Below are positions 1 to 9,262 of a stretch of 64,000 nt of DNA, piece by piece (within the stretch, counting starts at the first letter, position 1; each line of letters opens with the position of its first letter). The position numbers and the translations under genes are program-made. This DNA comes from Alphaproteobacteria bacterium US3C007. Its GTDB lineage: Bacteria; Pseudomonadota; Alphaproteobacteria; Rhodobacterales; Rhodobacteraceae. The stretch lies in the NCBI GenBank assembly GCA_034423775.1, contig CP139918.1, positions 2,604,001 through 2,668,000 of the forward strand, in the 5' to 3' direction. Under the pieces are notes generated by a model. It did no database searches. It was not told the origin of the DNA and saw nothing but the letters and a program-made list of their open reading frames with translations.

Positions 1-136
1 CTCCGGTTTGGATGTAACAGCGGGATTCGAATTTGATGTGCCCGTGCGCTTTGACGCAGATATAATCGAAACCAGTCTGGCACATTTTGAGGCGGGCGAA
101 TTGCCACGCGTGCCAGTTGTTGAGCTGCGCCTATGA
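1..136 (+). CDS. GTA distal tail protein (DUF2460), C-terminal fragment
   Basis: Only the last 44 codons are in the window, read in frame from base 2 to the TGA at 134-136. The fragment contains the G-F-E-F-D-V-P-V-R-F-D stretch that I know as the C-terminal signature of DUF2460 proteins, the GTA ORFG12 (distal tail) family. The stop overlaps the next start as ATGA (133-136), the translational coupling typical of phage-like tail operons. Identification rests on this short signature plus the three unmistakable GTA genes that follow in the expected order. Confidence 0.8.
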   Translation, partial: SGLDVTAGFEFDVPVRFDADIIETSLAHFEAGELPRVPVVELRL

Positions 137-1014
137 CGCAGCCGACGCTTTATCAGGCCTTGCAACACGGCCTCACCAGTATTTGCAGAGCTTGGGCGAT
201 CACAAGACGCGACGGGGTGCGGTTTGGCTTTACCGATCATGATCGACCGCTCTTTTTTGCGGGGTTGGAATTTCGCGCCGAAAGCGGGTTGTCTGCGATG
301 AACCTATCCCAAACGACAGGGCTGTCGGTTGATAATACCGAAGCCTTGGGGGTCTTATGGGATGACGGGGTGAGCGAAGCGGATATCGCGGCCGGCAAGT
401 TTGATGAAGCCAAGGTAGAGGTATGGCTGGTGAATTGGGCCAACCCACTGCAATATCAGCTGGAATTCTCGGGGCTGATTGGCGAGATTCAACGTAAAGG
501 GGGCGCGTTTCAGGCCGAATTACGCGGCCTGACCGCTTTGTTGAATAAGCCTGTGGCGCGGGTCTACAGCGCCGGTTGTAGCGCGCTTTTGGGAGATCAA
601 GCCTGCGGTTTTGATTTGACAACGCCGGGGTTCGTGACTTCGGTGGCGTTGTCGCGGGTCACGGAGCAGGGCGCGCTAGAGCTGTTTGATCTGCCCGCAT
701 TTGAAGACGGGTGTTTCGAACATGGCACGCTGAAGGCTGTGAACGGCAAAGCGCAGGGCTATCAGGGCTTGGTGAAGCGCGATCAGCGTTTGGGCGCGCA
801 TCGTTTGATCGAGCTTTGGGAGCCGCCAAGCCTGGGCTTTGAGGAAGGGGATCTGCTCGAGCTTACCATGGGCTGCGATAAACGTTTTGAAACCTGCCGG
901 ATAAAATTTGACAATGCGCTTAATTTCCGCGGCTTTCCCGATATTCCCTCAGGCGACTGGCTGCTTATTAATCCTGCCCAGCAAGCCGCATCGGATCATG
1001 GCAGCCGCAGATGA
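133..1014 (+). CDS. GTA baseplate hub protein (ORFG13, DUF2163/BR0599 family)
   Basis: A 293-residue GTA tail-tip protein, expected to form the baseplate hub that joins the distal tail ring to the spike. The N-terminal half matches DUF2163 (F-G-F-T-D-H-D near residues 31-37) and the C-terminal third is the phage BR0599 region. Four cysteines stand out: C149, C158, C248 and C255. In the related lambda gpL, C-terminal cysteines bind an iron-sulfur cluster, so the same is plausible here (inference). The ATG overlaps the upstream stop, and its own stop overlaps the next ATG at 1011-1014, so g12-g13-g14 are translationally coupled. Confidence 0.9.
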   Translation: MTQPTLYQALQHGLTSICRAWAITRRDGVRFGFTDHDRPLFFAGLEFRAESGLSAMNLSQTTGLSVDNTEALGVLWDDGVSEADIAAGKFDEAKVEVWLVNWANPLQYQLEFSGLIGEIQRKGGAFQAELRGLTALLNKPVARVYSAGCSALLGDQACGFDLTTPGFVTSVALSRVTEQGALELFDLPAFEDGCFEHGTLKAVNGKAQGYQGLVKRDQRLGAHRLIELWEPPSLGFEEGDLLELTMGCDKRFETCRIKFDNALNFRGFPDIPSGDWLLINPAQQAASDHGSRR

Positions 1015-1490
1015 TGTTGAAGCCCAATATGATTGTATCTACGGCGCGTGGTTGGCTGGGCACCCCCTTTCATCATCAAGCCTCGTGCCGCGGCGTTGGC
1101 GCAGATTGCTTGGGGCTGATCCGAGGGGTCTGGCGGGCGCAGATTGGCGCAGAGCCTGCGCGAATTCCGCCCTACTCGCCGGCTTGGGGAGCCTTGCAGC
1201 CCCAAGAATTGCTCTGGCAACATTTGCAAAAATATTTCTCTAGCATGACGATTGAAATGCAACCAGATGGCCGTTTGCAAAACGGGGCCGTGATCCCGGA
1301 TGGCAGCCTTTTGTTGTTTCGCCTGATGGCAAAAGGGGCCGCCAATCATTTGGGTATTGCCGCGCAGCGCGCCGGCCGGCCAAGCTTCATTCATGCTTGC
1401 CACGTGAAAGGCGTCTGCGAAGTAGATTTAACGCTTAAATGGCGCCGCCGCGCGGTGGCGATCTTTCGTTTCCCAAAGCGAGGTTTTTAA
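1011..1490 (+). CDS. GTA NlpC/P60 cell-wall peptidase (ORFG14)
   Basis: A 159-residue NlpC/P60-family cysteine peptidase of the GTA tail tip, thought to cut peptide cross-links of the recipient's murein during DNA entry. The catalytic cysteine is C33 in G-A-D-C-L-G-L, and the histidine is H113 in N-H-L-G-I. Length and residue spacing fit the family. The first ATG (1011) overlaps the g13 stop; a second in-frame ATG follows at 1014. The stop TAA (1488-1490) shares its last base with the ATG of the next gene. This is a structural particle gene and need not be a free cytoplasmic enzyme. Confidence 0.92.
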   Translation: MMLKPNMIVSTARGWLGTPFHHQASCRGVGADCLGLIRGVWRAQIGAEPARIPPYSPAWGALQPQELLWQHLQKYFSSMTIEMQPDGRLQNGAVIPDGSLLLFRLMAKGAANHLGIAAQRAGRPSFIHACHVKGVCEVDLTLKWRRRAVAIFRFPKRGF

Positions 1491-4400
1491 TGGCAACATT
1501 GGTTCTGGCTGGCCTTGGGGCTGGTATTGGCAGTTCGGTCGGGGGCAGCTTTTTGGGGTTTTCAATGACCAGCGTTGGCCGCTTTGCCGGCGCTGTCATT
1601 GGGCGTAGTCTTGATGCAGCGGTGCTGGGGCAGGGCTCTGAGGCGGTTGAGAGGGGGCGGCTTGAACGGGCGCAAATCACGCAAAGTGGTGAAGGGCTGC
1701 CGATCGCGCATGTCTTTGGGCGCACGCGCGTTGGCGGACAGGTGATTTGGGCCTCGCAGTTTTTTGAAAATAAACTGGTGACACATGGGCAAGCTTCCAG
1801 CAAAAGCCGCCCCGCCAGCCCAGATGTCATTGAATATCAGTATTCGGTGAGTCTTGCGATTGCGCTCTGCTGGGGTGAGATCACGCATATCGCGCAAATT
1901 TGGGCGGATGGGGTGAAAATATCGCCCGAACAGCTGTCAATGCAGGTTTATAAAGGCTCTGAAACCCAAAGGCCTGATCCCGCTTTGGAAGCGATCGAAG
2001 GCATGGGTCAAGTCCCGGCTTATCGCGGCCTTGCCTATGTTGTAATAGAAAACCTATCCTTGGCGCCTTTTGGCAATCGGGTGCCGCAATTTAGTTTTGA
2101 AATTTGCCGCCCGGCGCAGATTACTACAAAAACTCCTGCCGAGCCCGCGGCGTTGATCACGGGCGTCTCGCTTATTCCGGGAACCGGTGAATATGCTCTG
2201 GCGCGCTCATCGGTCTATTATGCACAAGGGTTGGGCAAGAACCGCAGCGCCAATGAAAATACCCCCTCGGGGCTTTCTGATTTTCAAACGTCGCTCACGA
2301 TGTTGGAACAAGAGCTGCCAAAATGCAAAGCCGTATCACTGGTGGTCAGCTGGTTTGGCAGCGATCTGCGCTGTGCTCACTGCCGCTTGCGCCCCAAGGT
2401 TGAACAAGCTGTGCATGATGGCGTGCCGATGCCTTGGCAGGTCTCTGGTCTGGCGCGCGCGCAAGCCGCGCAGATCCCGCTGCGCCAGGGCCGCTCTGTC
2501 TATGGCGGTACACCTGCAGATGCGTCGGTTCTTGAGGCGATTGAGGCGCTAAAAGAGGCGGGTCAAGCCGTGATGTTTTATCCGTTTATTCTGATGGATC
2601 AGGGGCCTGATAATTTGTTGCCGGATCCCTATTCTGATCAAACGGGGCAAGCTGCCTATCCATGGCGAGGCCGCATCACGCTGTCAAAAGCCCCAAACCA
2701 ACCCGGTAGCCCGGATCGTGGCCCGGGCGCGGCGGAAGAAATTGCTGCCTTTTTCGGGCAGGCACAGGCGGCTGATTTTACCGTCTCGCGTGATGCAGTA
2801 AGCTATAGCGGCCCCGCCGATGATTGGGGCTATAATCGCTTTATATTGCATTATGCTGCCCTGTGCGCGCGGGCGGGCGGGGTCGCTGCTTTTTGCATCG
2901 GGTCTGAAATGCGCGGCCTGAGCGCGGTACGAGATCAATCAGATAGTTTTCTGGCTGTCGCGCATTTACAGGATCTGGCGCAACAGGTGCGCCGGCTTTT
3001 GGGCCCCGAGGTAAAGCTGGGCTATGCCGCAGATTGGAGTGAATATTTTGGTTATCGCCCGGCAGAGGCCGACGGTGATATGATTTTCCATCTTGATCCG
3101 CTTTGGTCGAGTTCCGACATAGATTTCATCGGGATCGATAATTACATGCCCCTGTCGGATTGGCGGGACGGCATCGCGCATAAAGATGCGGCCTGGGGCA
3201 GTTTATACGATCTGGCCTATTTGACCTCTAATATCGCGGGTGGAGAAGGGTATGATTGGTATTATCCCACAAGCGAGGCTCGAAACGTACAATCGCGCAC
3301 GCCGATCGAAGATACGGCGCATGATGAGGCTTGGATTTGGCGCTACAAAGATCTGAAAAGCTGGTGGTCGCAGAAACATTATAACCGCATTAACGGCCTG
3401 CGCAGCCCAGAGCCAACCCAGTGGCAGCCCAAATCAAAGCCGATCTGGTTTACCGAATTGGGGGTGGCTGCGGTTGATAAAGCAACCAATCAGCCAAATG
3501 TATTCTTTGATCCAAAATCATCGGAATCCGCTTTGCCCTATTTTTCGGTGGGCCAGCGGGATGATTATATTCAGATGCAATATTTGAGGGCGCTGCATTT
3601 ATATTGGGCGAAGCCCGAACATAATCCAGAATCCGATGTCTATTCTGGGCGGATGCTGGATCGCTCACGGATGTTTGTGTGGACCTGGGATGCGCGGCCC
3701 TTCCCGTACTTTCCCGCTGCAGAGGATCTGTGGGCCGATGGGGAGAATTATGCACGAGGGCATTGGATCACAGGCCGAGTGTCGGGGGTGTCTTTGGCGG
3801 CGGTGGTGGCTGAAATCTGCGAGCGCTCTGGTTTGTTTGATTATGATGTATCCGATCTGCATGGCTATGTGCGCGGTTATAAAACCAATGGAGAGGAAAG
3901 CGCGCGCGGGTTGTTACAGCCCTTGGCACTGCATTTTGGCTTCGATGCGGTTGAGCGGCAGGGCGTTGTTCGGTTTTTGCAGCGCGGGGCCGGTCTGGAG
4001 CGGCCGCTTGATCTTGAAAGCTTGGTTGACAGTAAAGCGCTAGAAGCCCCGATTGAATGGCGCCGCGATGGCGCGACGGAACGGGTGGGGCGTCTGCAAC
4101 AAAGCTTTGTTTTGGCGCAAGGCGTTTATGATGTGGTCAGCGAAGAGGTTCAGCTTGCCTCAGATTCGGAACTGAGTGTGTCGCAAACCGAAACTGGGCT
4201 GGTGTTAACCCGTGCTGAGGCGCGTCAGGCGATGCGGCGCTGGCTTGTCGAGGCGCGTTTGGCAAAAGATACTATCCGCTTTGCCTTGCCTCCTTCGCAG
4301 CGCCAGGTCAGTGCGGGAGACAGGGTTCGAATTGAGGTGGGTGGGCGGTCTGACAGCTATCGGATTGACCGGGTGGAGTTGGGGAGTTTTCAAACTTTGA

Positions 4401-5344
4401 CGGGCGTGCGCAGCGATGCCAAATTATATCAACCGCAGCCCTATCAGGCAGATCGCCTGCGCCTTGATCGCTTTGTACCGCCGCTGCCGGTCTTTGCAAC
4501 TTTTCTTGATTTGCCGTCGCTTAGCGGTGATGAGCAGCCCCAAGCCCCTTATGTGGCAGCCTCGGCAGAACCATGGCCTGGGCGGGTCGCGGTATATGCG
4601 TCATATAGCTTAGACGATTACGCGTTGGCGCAGGTGATCACGCGGCAAAGTTACATTGGACGGTTATGCTCGCCCTTGCCCGCAGGGCCTTTGGGTTTGA
4701 TTGATAGGGGCACGCAGCTTTTGGTTGAAATGCCAAGCCTGCCCTTAAGCTCGATAAAACTCGAGGCCTTCTTGGCTGGGCAAAACAAAATGGCGATTGG
4801 CGATGGATCTGCTGGCAATTGGGAAATCGTACAATTTCAATTTGCCGCGCTTCGGCGGCGCGGGGTTTATCAGCTATCAGGACTGTTGCGCGGATTACAC
4901 GGCAGCGATGCGATCATGCCCGATGAATGGCCAAGTGGCAGCTTGCTTGTAACGCTTGATCAAGCGCCGCCCCAACTTTCGGTTTCACCCATCAAAAGGG
5001 GGATAGAGCGTCATTTTCGCATCGGCCCCGCTGCCAAGCCATTTGATGATCCTATTTTTCAGAGCTCCTCACAGGTATTTCTCAATAATGTATTAAGGCC
5101 CTACCGCCCCTGTCATATAGAAATACGCATCAAGCCCGCGGTGATTGAATTTACATGGCTGCGCCGCGGTCGCGTTGACGCGGATTTGTGGCAAGAGGGT
5201 GAAATTCCGCTTGCCGAAGCTGCAGAGCGCTATCGCGTTCGCATTTTGGCACAGAGCGTGGTTCTGCGCGAGGCCTATCCAGAGCGACCGGTTTGGACCT
5301 ATGAAAAGGCGTGGTATGTTTCTGATTTAAAACAAATAATATGA
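1490..5344 (+). CDS. GTA megatron tail-spike protein (ORFG15)
   Basis: A 1284-residue protein, the largest GTA structural component. The hydrophobic glycine-rich N-terminus (M-A-T-L-V-L-A-G-L-G-A-G-I-G) is what I expect from ORFG15 homologues. A TIM-barrel-like GTA domain lies in the middle, with F-C-I-G-S-E-M-R-G-L and the W-F-T-E-L-G-V-A-A-V-D-K stretch that leads into the phage-tail_3 region, followed by beta-rich C-terminal domains. I chose ATG 1490, not the in-frame ATG at 1439, because it overlaps the g14 stop (TAATG), has a purine-rich AAAGCGAGG upstream, and gives the familiar start; the earlier one would overlap g14 by about 50 bases. Confidence 0.92.
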   Translation: MATLVLAGLGAGIGSSVGGSFLGFSMTSVGRFAGAVIGRSLDAAVLGQGSEAVERGRLERAQITQSGEGLPIAHVFGRTRVGGQVIWASQFFENKLVTHGQASSKSRPASPDVIEYQYSVSLAIALCWGEITHIAQIWADGVKISPEQLSMQVYKGSETQRPDPALEAIEGMGQVPAYRGLAYVVIENLSLAPFGNRVPQFSFEICRPAQITTKTPAEPAALITGVSLIPGTGEYALARSSVYYAQGLGKNRSANENTPSGLSDFQTSLTMLEQELPKCKAVSLVVSWFGSDLRCAHCRLRPKVEQAVHDGVPMPWQVSGLARAQAAQIPLRQGRSVYGGTPADASVLEAIEALKEAGQAVMFYPFILMDQGPDNLLPDPYSDQTGQAAYPWRGRITLSKAPNQPGSPDRGPGAAEEIAAFFGQAQAADFTVSRDAVSYSGPADDWGYNRFILHYAALCARAGGVAAFCIGSEMRGLSAVRDQSDSFLAVAHLQDLAQQVRRLLGPEVKLGYAADWSEYFGYRPAEADGDMIFHLDPLWSSSDIDFIGIDNYMPLSDWRDGIAHKDAAWGSLYDLAYLTSNIAGGEGYDWYYPTSEARNVQSRTPIEDTAHDEAWIWRYKDLKSWWSQKHYNRINGLRSPEPTQWQPKSKPIWFTELGVAAVDKATNQPNVFFDPKSSESALPYFSVGQRDDYIQMQYLRALHLYWAKPEHNPESDVYSGRMLDRSRMFVWTWDARPFPYFPAAEDLWADGENYARGHWITGRVSGVSLAAVVAEICERSGLFDYDVSDLHGYVRGYKTNGEESARGLLQPLALHFGFDAVERQGVVRFLQRGAGLERPLDLESLVDSKALEAPIEWRRDGATERVGRLQQSFVLAQGVYDVVSEEVQLASDSELSVSQTETGLVLTRAEARQAMRRWLVEARLAKDTIRFALPPSQRQVSAGDRVRIEVGGRSDSYRIDRVELGSFQTLTGVRSDAKLYQPQPYQADRLRLDRFVPPLPVFATFLDLPSLSGDEQPQAPYVAASAEPWPGRVAVYASYSLDDYALAQVITRQSYIGRLCSPLPAGPLGLIDRGTQLLVEMPSLPLSSIKLEAFLAGQNKMAIGDGSAGNWEIVQFQFAALRRRGVYQLSGLLRGLHGSDAIMPDEWPSGSLLVTLDQAPPQLSVSPIKRGIERHFRIGPAAKPFDDPIFQSSSQVFLNNVLRPYRPCHIEIRIKPAVIEFTWLRRGRVDADLWQEGEIPLAEAAERYRVRILAQSVVLREAYPERPVWTYEKAWYVSDLKQII

Positions 5345-5442
5345 ATGGGTTGAGATTTGAGGTTGCCCAATTATCCGATCGTTTTGGACCAGGCCCGAGC
5401 GGCTATATAACAATTTCAGAAAATCTTGAGGTTAGCGGTTAG
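5341..5442 (+). CDS. possible 33-residue ORF at the end of the GTA operon
   Basis: An ATG overlaps the megatron stop as ATGA and opens a 33-codon frame ending at TAG 5440-5442. The peptide is mildly acidic, contains R-F-G-P-G-P-S-G-Y and has no membrane segment. The overlap has the same geometry as the coupled GTA genes upstream, which is the only argument for translation. I know no homologue, and chance is a fair alternative. The remainder of the gap (5443-5604) is AT-rich and probably holds the cysE promoter. Confidence 0.25.
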   Translation: MNGLRFEVAQLSDRFGPGPSGYITISENLEVSG

Positions 5443-5604
5443 GGGTTTTTGCTGTTCGTGTGATCTTTGCGCGGCTAATTATTCTGTACTAAGCATTCAA
5501 AAAAGAATATTATTTAGCCATCCTTAAGTATTGCATTTGACTTGCTTTGGTTGACGCTGTGGATTAAATTTATACTTAAGGCCCATATTAACGGGAGGCG
5601 CCGA

Positions 5605-6423
5605 ATGAGGGATCCACAACACCATCTTGCCAAGCTAGATCCGGTTTGGGAGCGTATTCGACAAGAAGCCGAACAATCAATTCAGCGCGAAGCGCTTCTG
5701 GGCGGCTTCATGCATCAGATAATTTTGCAACATTCAGATATTGAATCTGCGCTTTCTCATAGTTTGGCGCAAAAACTGGCCTCGGCGCAGATGTCTGAAC
5801 AGGCGCTGCATGATATGTGTGCGCTGGCCTATGCGAATGAGCCAGAATTGGCGCTGGCGGCGCGGGCAGATATTATGGCAAGCTATGACAGAGATCCGGC
5901 CTGTCACAGATATATGCAACCGCTGCTCTACTTCAAAGGCTTTCAGGCTGTGCAAGCCTATCGCGTTGCGCATTATCTGTGGAAAGATGGCCGGATTGAT
6001 CTGGCCTATGTTATGCAATCTCGAACATCCGAAGTGTTTGGGATCGATATCCACCCGAATGCCCGGATTGGAAAAGGTCTGATGATTGATCACGCGCATT
6101 CGGTCGTGATCGGGGAAACGGCGGTGGTGGGCGATAATGTCTCAATGCTGCATGCCGTTACCTTGGGCGGGACCGGCAAGGAAGAGCAAGATCGGCATCC
6201 AAAGATTGGTGATGGGGTGTTGATTGGCGCCGGTGCGAAAGTGCTGGGCAATATTCACGTTGGGCGCTGCTCGCGCATCGCCGCAGGGTCGGTCGTGCTG
6301 GATAATGTTCCCGAAAAATCCACCGTTGCCGGCGTGCCTGCAAAAGTTGTTGGCACCGCAGGGTGCAGCACGCCTTCAATATCGATGGATCAATTGCTTT
6401 CGGGCGAGGCGAGCCTGGACTGA
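5605..6423 (+). CDS. cysE: serine O-acetyltransferase
   Basis: Transfers acetyl from acetyl-CoA to L-serine to form O-acetylserine, the carbon acceptor for cysteine synthesis. The 272-residue product has the helical N-terminal SATase domain and a left-handed beta-helix of hexapeptide repeats beginning around I-H-P-N-A-R-I-G and ending in V-A-G-V-P-A-K-V-V-G. The D-H-A-H-S-V-V-I-G-E segment supplies catalytic residues. I start at ATG 5605, with GGGAGG at 5593-5598 seven bases upstream and the family N-terminus M-R-D-P; the open frame extends upstream to a TTG with no ribosome site. It is transcribed alone, with an intrinsic terminator after it. Confidence 0.95.
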   Translation: MRDPQHHLAKLDPVWERIRQEAEQSIQREALLGGFMHQIILQHSDIESALSHSLAQKLASAQMSEQALHDMCALAYANEPELALAARADIMASYDRDPACHRYMQPLLYFKGFQAVQAYRVAHYLWKDGRIDLAYVMQSRTSEVFGIDIHPNARIGKGLMIDHAHSVVIGETAVVGDNVSMLHAVTLGGTGKEEQDRHPKIGDGVLIGAGAKVLGNIHVGRCSRIAAGSVVLDNVPEKSTVAGVPAKVVGTAGCSTPSISMDQLLSGEASLD

Positions 6424-6468
6424 TAGTGTAAAACCTTAGGGTTTTGAGGGCCTATATGGTTGAGATGT

Positions 6469-6501
6469 AAAAAGCCCCGGCTGATAAAGCGGGGCTTTTT
6501 T
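6469..6501. terminator. bidirectional intrinsic terminator between cysE and pdhC
   Basis: An 11-bp perfect stem, AAAAAGCCCCG with CGGGGCTTTTT, around a 10-base loop. It has U-rich tracts in both orientations, so it can end cysE (plus strand) and the convergent pdh operon (minus strand). Confidence 0.9.
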
Positions 6502-6526
6502 AATGTGGCGTGAGCCCGTGCGGCGG

Positions 6527-7855
6527 TTAGGCCAGCATCGCCATTGGGTTTTCAAGGTTTTTGACGATTACATTTAAAAGTTCGGCGCCCAAAGCCCCAT
6601 CAATCACCCGATGATCCACCGATAATGTCAAGGACATCACGGTTGCTACGCCCAACTCGCCCGACGCGGTTACGACGGGCTTTTTCTTGCCCGCGCCCAC
6701 GGCTAAGATCGCGCCATGGGGGGGATTGATCACGGCATCAAAATTATCAATGCCAAACATTCCAAGGTTTGAAATCGCAAAGCTGCCCCCCTGATACTCA
6801 TCCGGGGCCAACTTTCGCCCCTTTGCCCGTGTTGCGAGATCTTTCATCTCGGTGCTGAGAACGGAGAGGCTTTTTTGATCCGCATCTTTTAGCACGGGCG
6901 TGATCAGCCCCCCATCGATGGCCACAGCCACCGCAATATCAGCAGGGGTGAATTGCAATATACGATCACCGGCCCAAATGGCATTGGCGGTTGGCACCGT
7001 CGTTAGGGCCAGCGCGCAGGCTTTGATCACAAAATCATTGACCGATAACTTCACGTCACGTTCTGCAAGCGCGGCGTTCATCTCACCGCGAAAGCCGAGC
7101 AAATTATCAAGCATAACATCACGGCGAAGATAGAAATGCGGGACCGTTTGCTTGGCTTCGGTTAATCTGGCCGCGATGGTCTTGCGCATACGATCCAATG
7201 AGATTTCTTCATAGGCACGCTCAGCATATAGTTTAGAGATGGTTTCAAAATTAGCCGATTGGGGCGCAGAGGCCGCGCCGCTTGTGCTTGCCGCACTGGC
7301 CATTGAAGCCACTGTTATGTCGGCAGACACAGCGCTCCCTGCCGCTTCAATATCGGCTTTTACGATCCGCCCACGCGGCCCGCTACCCGATAATCTGGTT
7401 AAATCAACATTGTTCTGCGCTGCCAATTTGCGCGCCAAAGGCGTTGCAAAAATGCGTACCCCCTCCGCTGCCTTATCTGCGGCGGCGGGGGGCGCCGATG
7501 CGGGAGAGGAGGCGAGCGTTGCGGACTTTGTTGGGCTTGATGTGGCTGCTTCGGCGGCCGGGGCAGGGCTTGCAGGCGCGCTGGGCGCTGCGTCGACCTC
7601 TGAGGAGGATTCACCATCTTCCAGTAAAACGGCAATCGCGCTATTCACGGCCACATTCTCAGTGCCTTCCGCGACCAAAAGTTTGCCAATGATGCCTTCG
7701 TCAACTGCTTCAAACTCCATCGTGGCTTTGTCAGTTTCGATTTCAGCCAGCAAATCTCCCGAGGCAACAGCATCGCCCTCTTTTACCAACCATTTGGCAA
7801 GTGTGCCTTCTTCCATCGTCGGAGATAGCGCTGGCATCAAAATTTCTATAGGCAT
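6527..7855 (-). CDS. pdhC: pyruvate dehydrogenase E2, dihydrolipoyl acetyltransferase
   Basis: The core acyltransferase of the pyruvate dehydrogenase complex, 442 residues. It has an N-terminal lipoyl domain with the lipoyl lysine in E-T-D-K-A-T-M-E-F, an Ala/Pro/Ser-rich hinge, a peripheral-subunit-binding domain (T-P-L-A-R-K-L-A through G-P-R-G-R-I-V-K), a second linker, and the catalytic domain ending near the active-site D-H-R-V-I-D-G. Its start lies 12 bases after the pdhB stop, so it is the distal gene of pdhA-pdhB-pdhC. The lipoyl domain is almost the same as that of the neighbouring E1-beta, which suggests duplication within the operon. Confidence 0.95.
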   Translation of the reverse strand: MPIEILMPALSPTMEEGTLAKWLVKEGDAVASGDLLAEIETDKATMEFEAVDEGIIGKLLVAEGTENVAVNSAIAVLLEDGESSSEVDAAPSAPASPAPAAEAATSSPTKSATLASSPASAPPAAADKAAEGVRIFATPLARKLAAQNNVDLTRLSGSGPRGRIVKADIEAAGSAVSADITVASMASAASTSGAASAPQSANFETISKLYAERAYEEISLDRMRKTIAARLTEAKQTVPHFYLRRDVMLDNLLGFRGEMNAALAERDVKLSVNDFVIKACALALTTVPTANAIWAGDRILQFTPADIAVAVAIDGGLITPVLKDADQKSLSVLSTEMKDLATRAKGRKLAPDEYQGGSFAISNLGMFGIDNFDAVINPPHGAILAVGAGKKKPVVTASGELGVATVMSLTLSVDHRVIDGALGAELLNVIVKNLENPMAMLA

Positions 7856-7867
7856 GATCCGATCTCC

Positions 7868-9247
7868 TTAGCGGTAGGTAACAGAATGAACGGCGGCGAT
7901 GACCTCATCGGTGGTGATCAGGGCATGACGCTCCAAATTTGCCGCATATGGCATCGGCACATCTTTGCCGGTGCAATTGATCACAGGCGCGTCCAGATAG
8001 TCAAAGGCGCGCTGCATAATCACAGCGGAAAGATGGTTGCCAATCGCTCCAACGGGGAAGCCTTCTTCCACCGTGACGCAGCGGTTGGTTTTTTGAACCG
8101 AGGCCAACACCGTATCGTAATCGATCGGCCGCAAGGTGCGCAGATCAATCACTTCGGCGCTTATGCCCTGCTCTGTCAGTTTATCAGCCGCTTCTAACGC
8201 GTATTGCATGCCGATGCCAAAGCTCACGATGGTAACATCTGTCCCTTCGCGCCAGACTCGGGCTTTGCCGAATGGAACCGTGAAATCTTCTATGTCTGGC
8301 ACGTCGAAACTGCGGCCATATAAGATTTCATTTTCCAAGAATATCACCGGATTGTTATCGCGAATGGCGCTTTTCAGCAGGCCCTTAGCATCCGAAGCCG
8401 AATAGGGCATCGCCACTTTAAGCCCGGGAATATGCGCATACCAGGCTGCGTAATCTTGGCTATGCTGCGCGCCAACGCGCGCCGCCGCACCATTGGGGCC
8501 ACGAAACACCATTGGTGCCCCCATTTGACCGCCCGACATGTATAGCGTTTTCGCCGCGGAATTGATGATTTGATCCATCGCCTGCATGGCAAAATTAAAC
8601 GTCATAAACTCAACGATTGGCCGTAGCCCGCCAAAGGCTGCACCAACCGCTATTCCTGCAAAACCATGTTCGGTGATCGGCGTGTCGATCACGCGCTTTT
8701 CTCCAAACTCGTCAAGCAGGCCCTGCGAAATTTTATAGGCCCCTTGATATTCGCCTACTTCTTCGCCCATCAAAAATACGTTTTGATCTTGCCGCATTTC
8801 CTCGGCCATCGCGTCGCGCAAAGCCTCGCGCACCGTTTGTTGTTTCAGCGTTGTGCCTTCGGGCCAATCGGGCGCGGTATTCGGAGCCAGCGCGGCCGTT
8901 GCCGCTTTTGCCGGCGCAGCTGCCGGCACGGCTGCCGGCGCAGGCGCCTCTGCTTGCGACGGGGCGGGCGGCGCGGCGCTGGGCTGTGCTGCAGCGGGTT
9001 CGCCTTCAGCCAGTATGGTTGCAATCGGGCTGTTCACTTTTACGTTTTCGCTGCCCTCTGCCACGATAATTTGCCCAATTATACCTTCGTCAACGGCCTC
9101 AAATTCCATTGTTGCCTTATCGGTTTCAATTTCTGCAATGATATCGCCAGCGGCCACAACATCGCCTTCTTTGACCATCCATTTTGCCAATGTGCCCTCT
9201 TCCATTGTGGGGGAAAGGGCGGGCATAAGAATTTCAATTGCCATCAT
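7868..9247 (-). CDS. pdhB: pyruvate dehydrogenase E1 beta subunit with N-terminal lipoyl domain
   Basis: Beta subunit of the thiamine-diphosphate-dependent pyruvate decarboxylase, 459 residues. Residues 1 to about 80 are a complete lipoyl domain (E-T-D-K-A-T-M-E-F), then an Ala/Pro hinge to about 125, then the transketolase-like pyrimidine-binding and C-terminal domains ([23 protein letters not shown]). The extra lipoyl domain is a known feature of alphaproteobacterial PdhB and explains its length against the usual 330 residues. Two ATGs stand in tandem (9247 and 9244). It lies 15 bases downstream of pdhA. Confidence 0.95.
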   Translation of the reverse strand: MMAIEILMPALSPTMEEGTLAKWMVKEGDVVAAGDIIAEIETDKATMEFEAVDEGIIGQIIVAEGSENVKVNSPIATILAEGEPAAAQPSAAPPAPSQAEAPAPAAVPAAAPAKAATAALAPNTAPDWPEGTTLKQQTVREALRDAMAEEMRQDQNVFLMGEEVGEYQGAYKISQGLLDEFGEKRVIDTPITEHGFAGIAVGAAFGGLRPIVEFMTFNFAMQAMDQIINSAAKTLYMSGGQMGAPMVFRGPNGAAARVGAQHSQDYAAWYAHIPGLKVAMPYSASDAKGLLKSAIRDNNPVIFLENEILYGRSFDVPDIEDFTVPFGKARVWREGTDVTIVSFGIGMQYALEAADKLTEQGISAEVIDLRTLRPIDYDTVLASVQKTNRCVTVEEGFPVGAIGNHLSAVIMQRAFDYLDAPVINCTGKDVPMPYAANLERHALITTDEVIAAVHSVTYR

Positions 9248-9262
9248 AAATCTCCTTATGCT

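Noticed and set aside
7239..7871. Plus-strand 210-codon frame opposite pdhC
   Set aside because: The alanine/serine-rich product mirrors the antisense of the E2 hinge and has no ribosome site.
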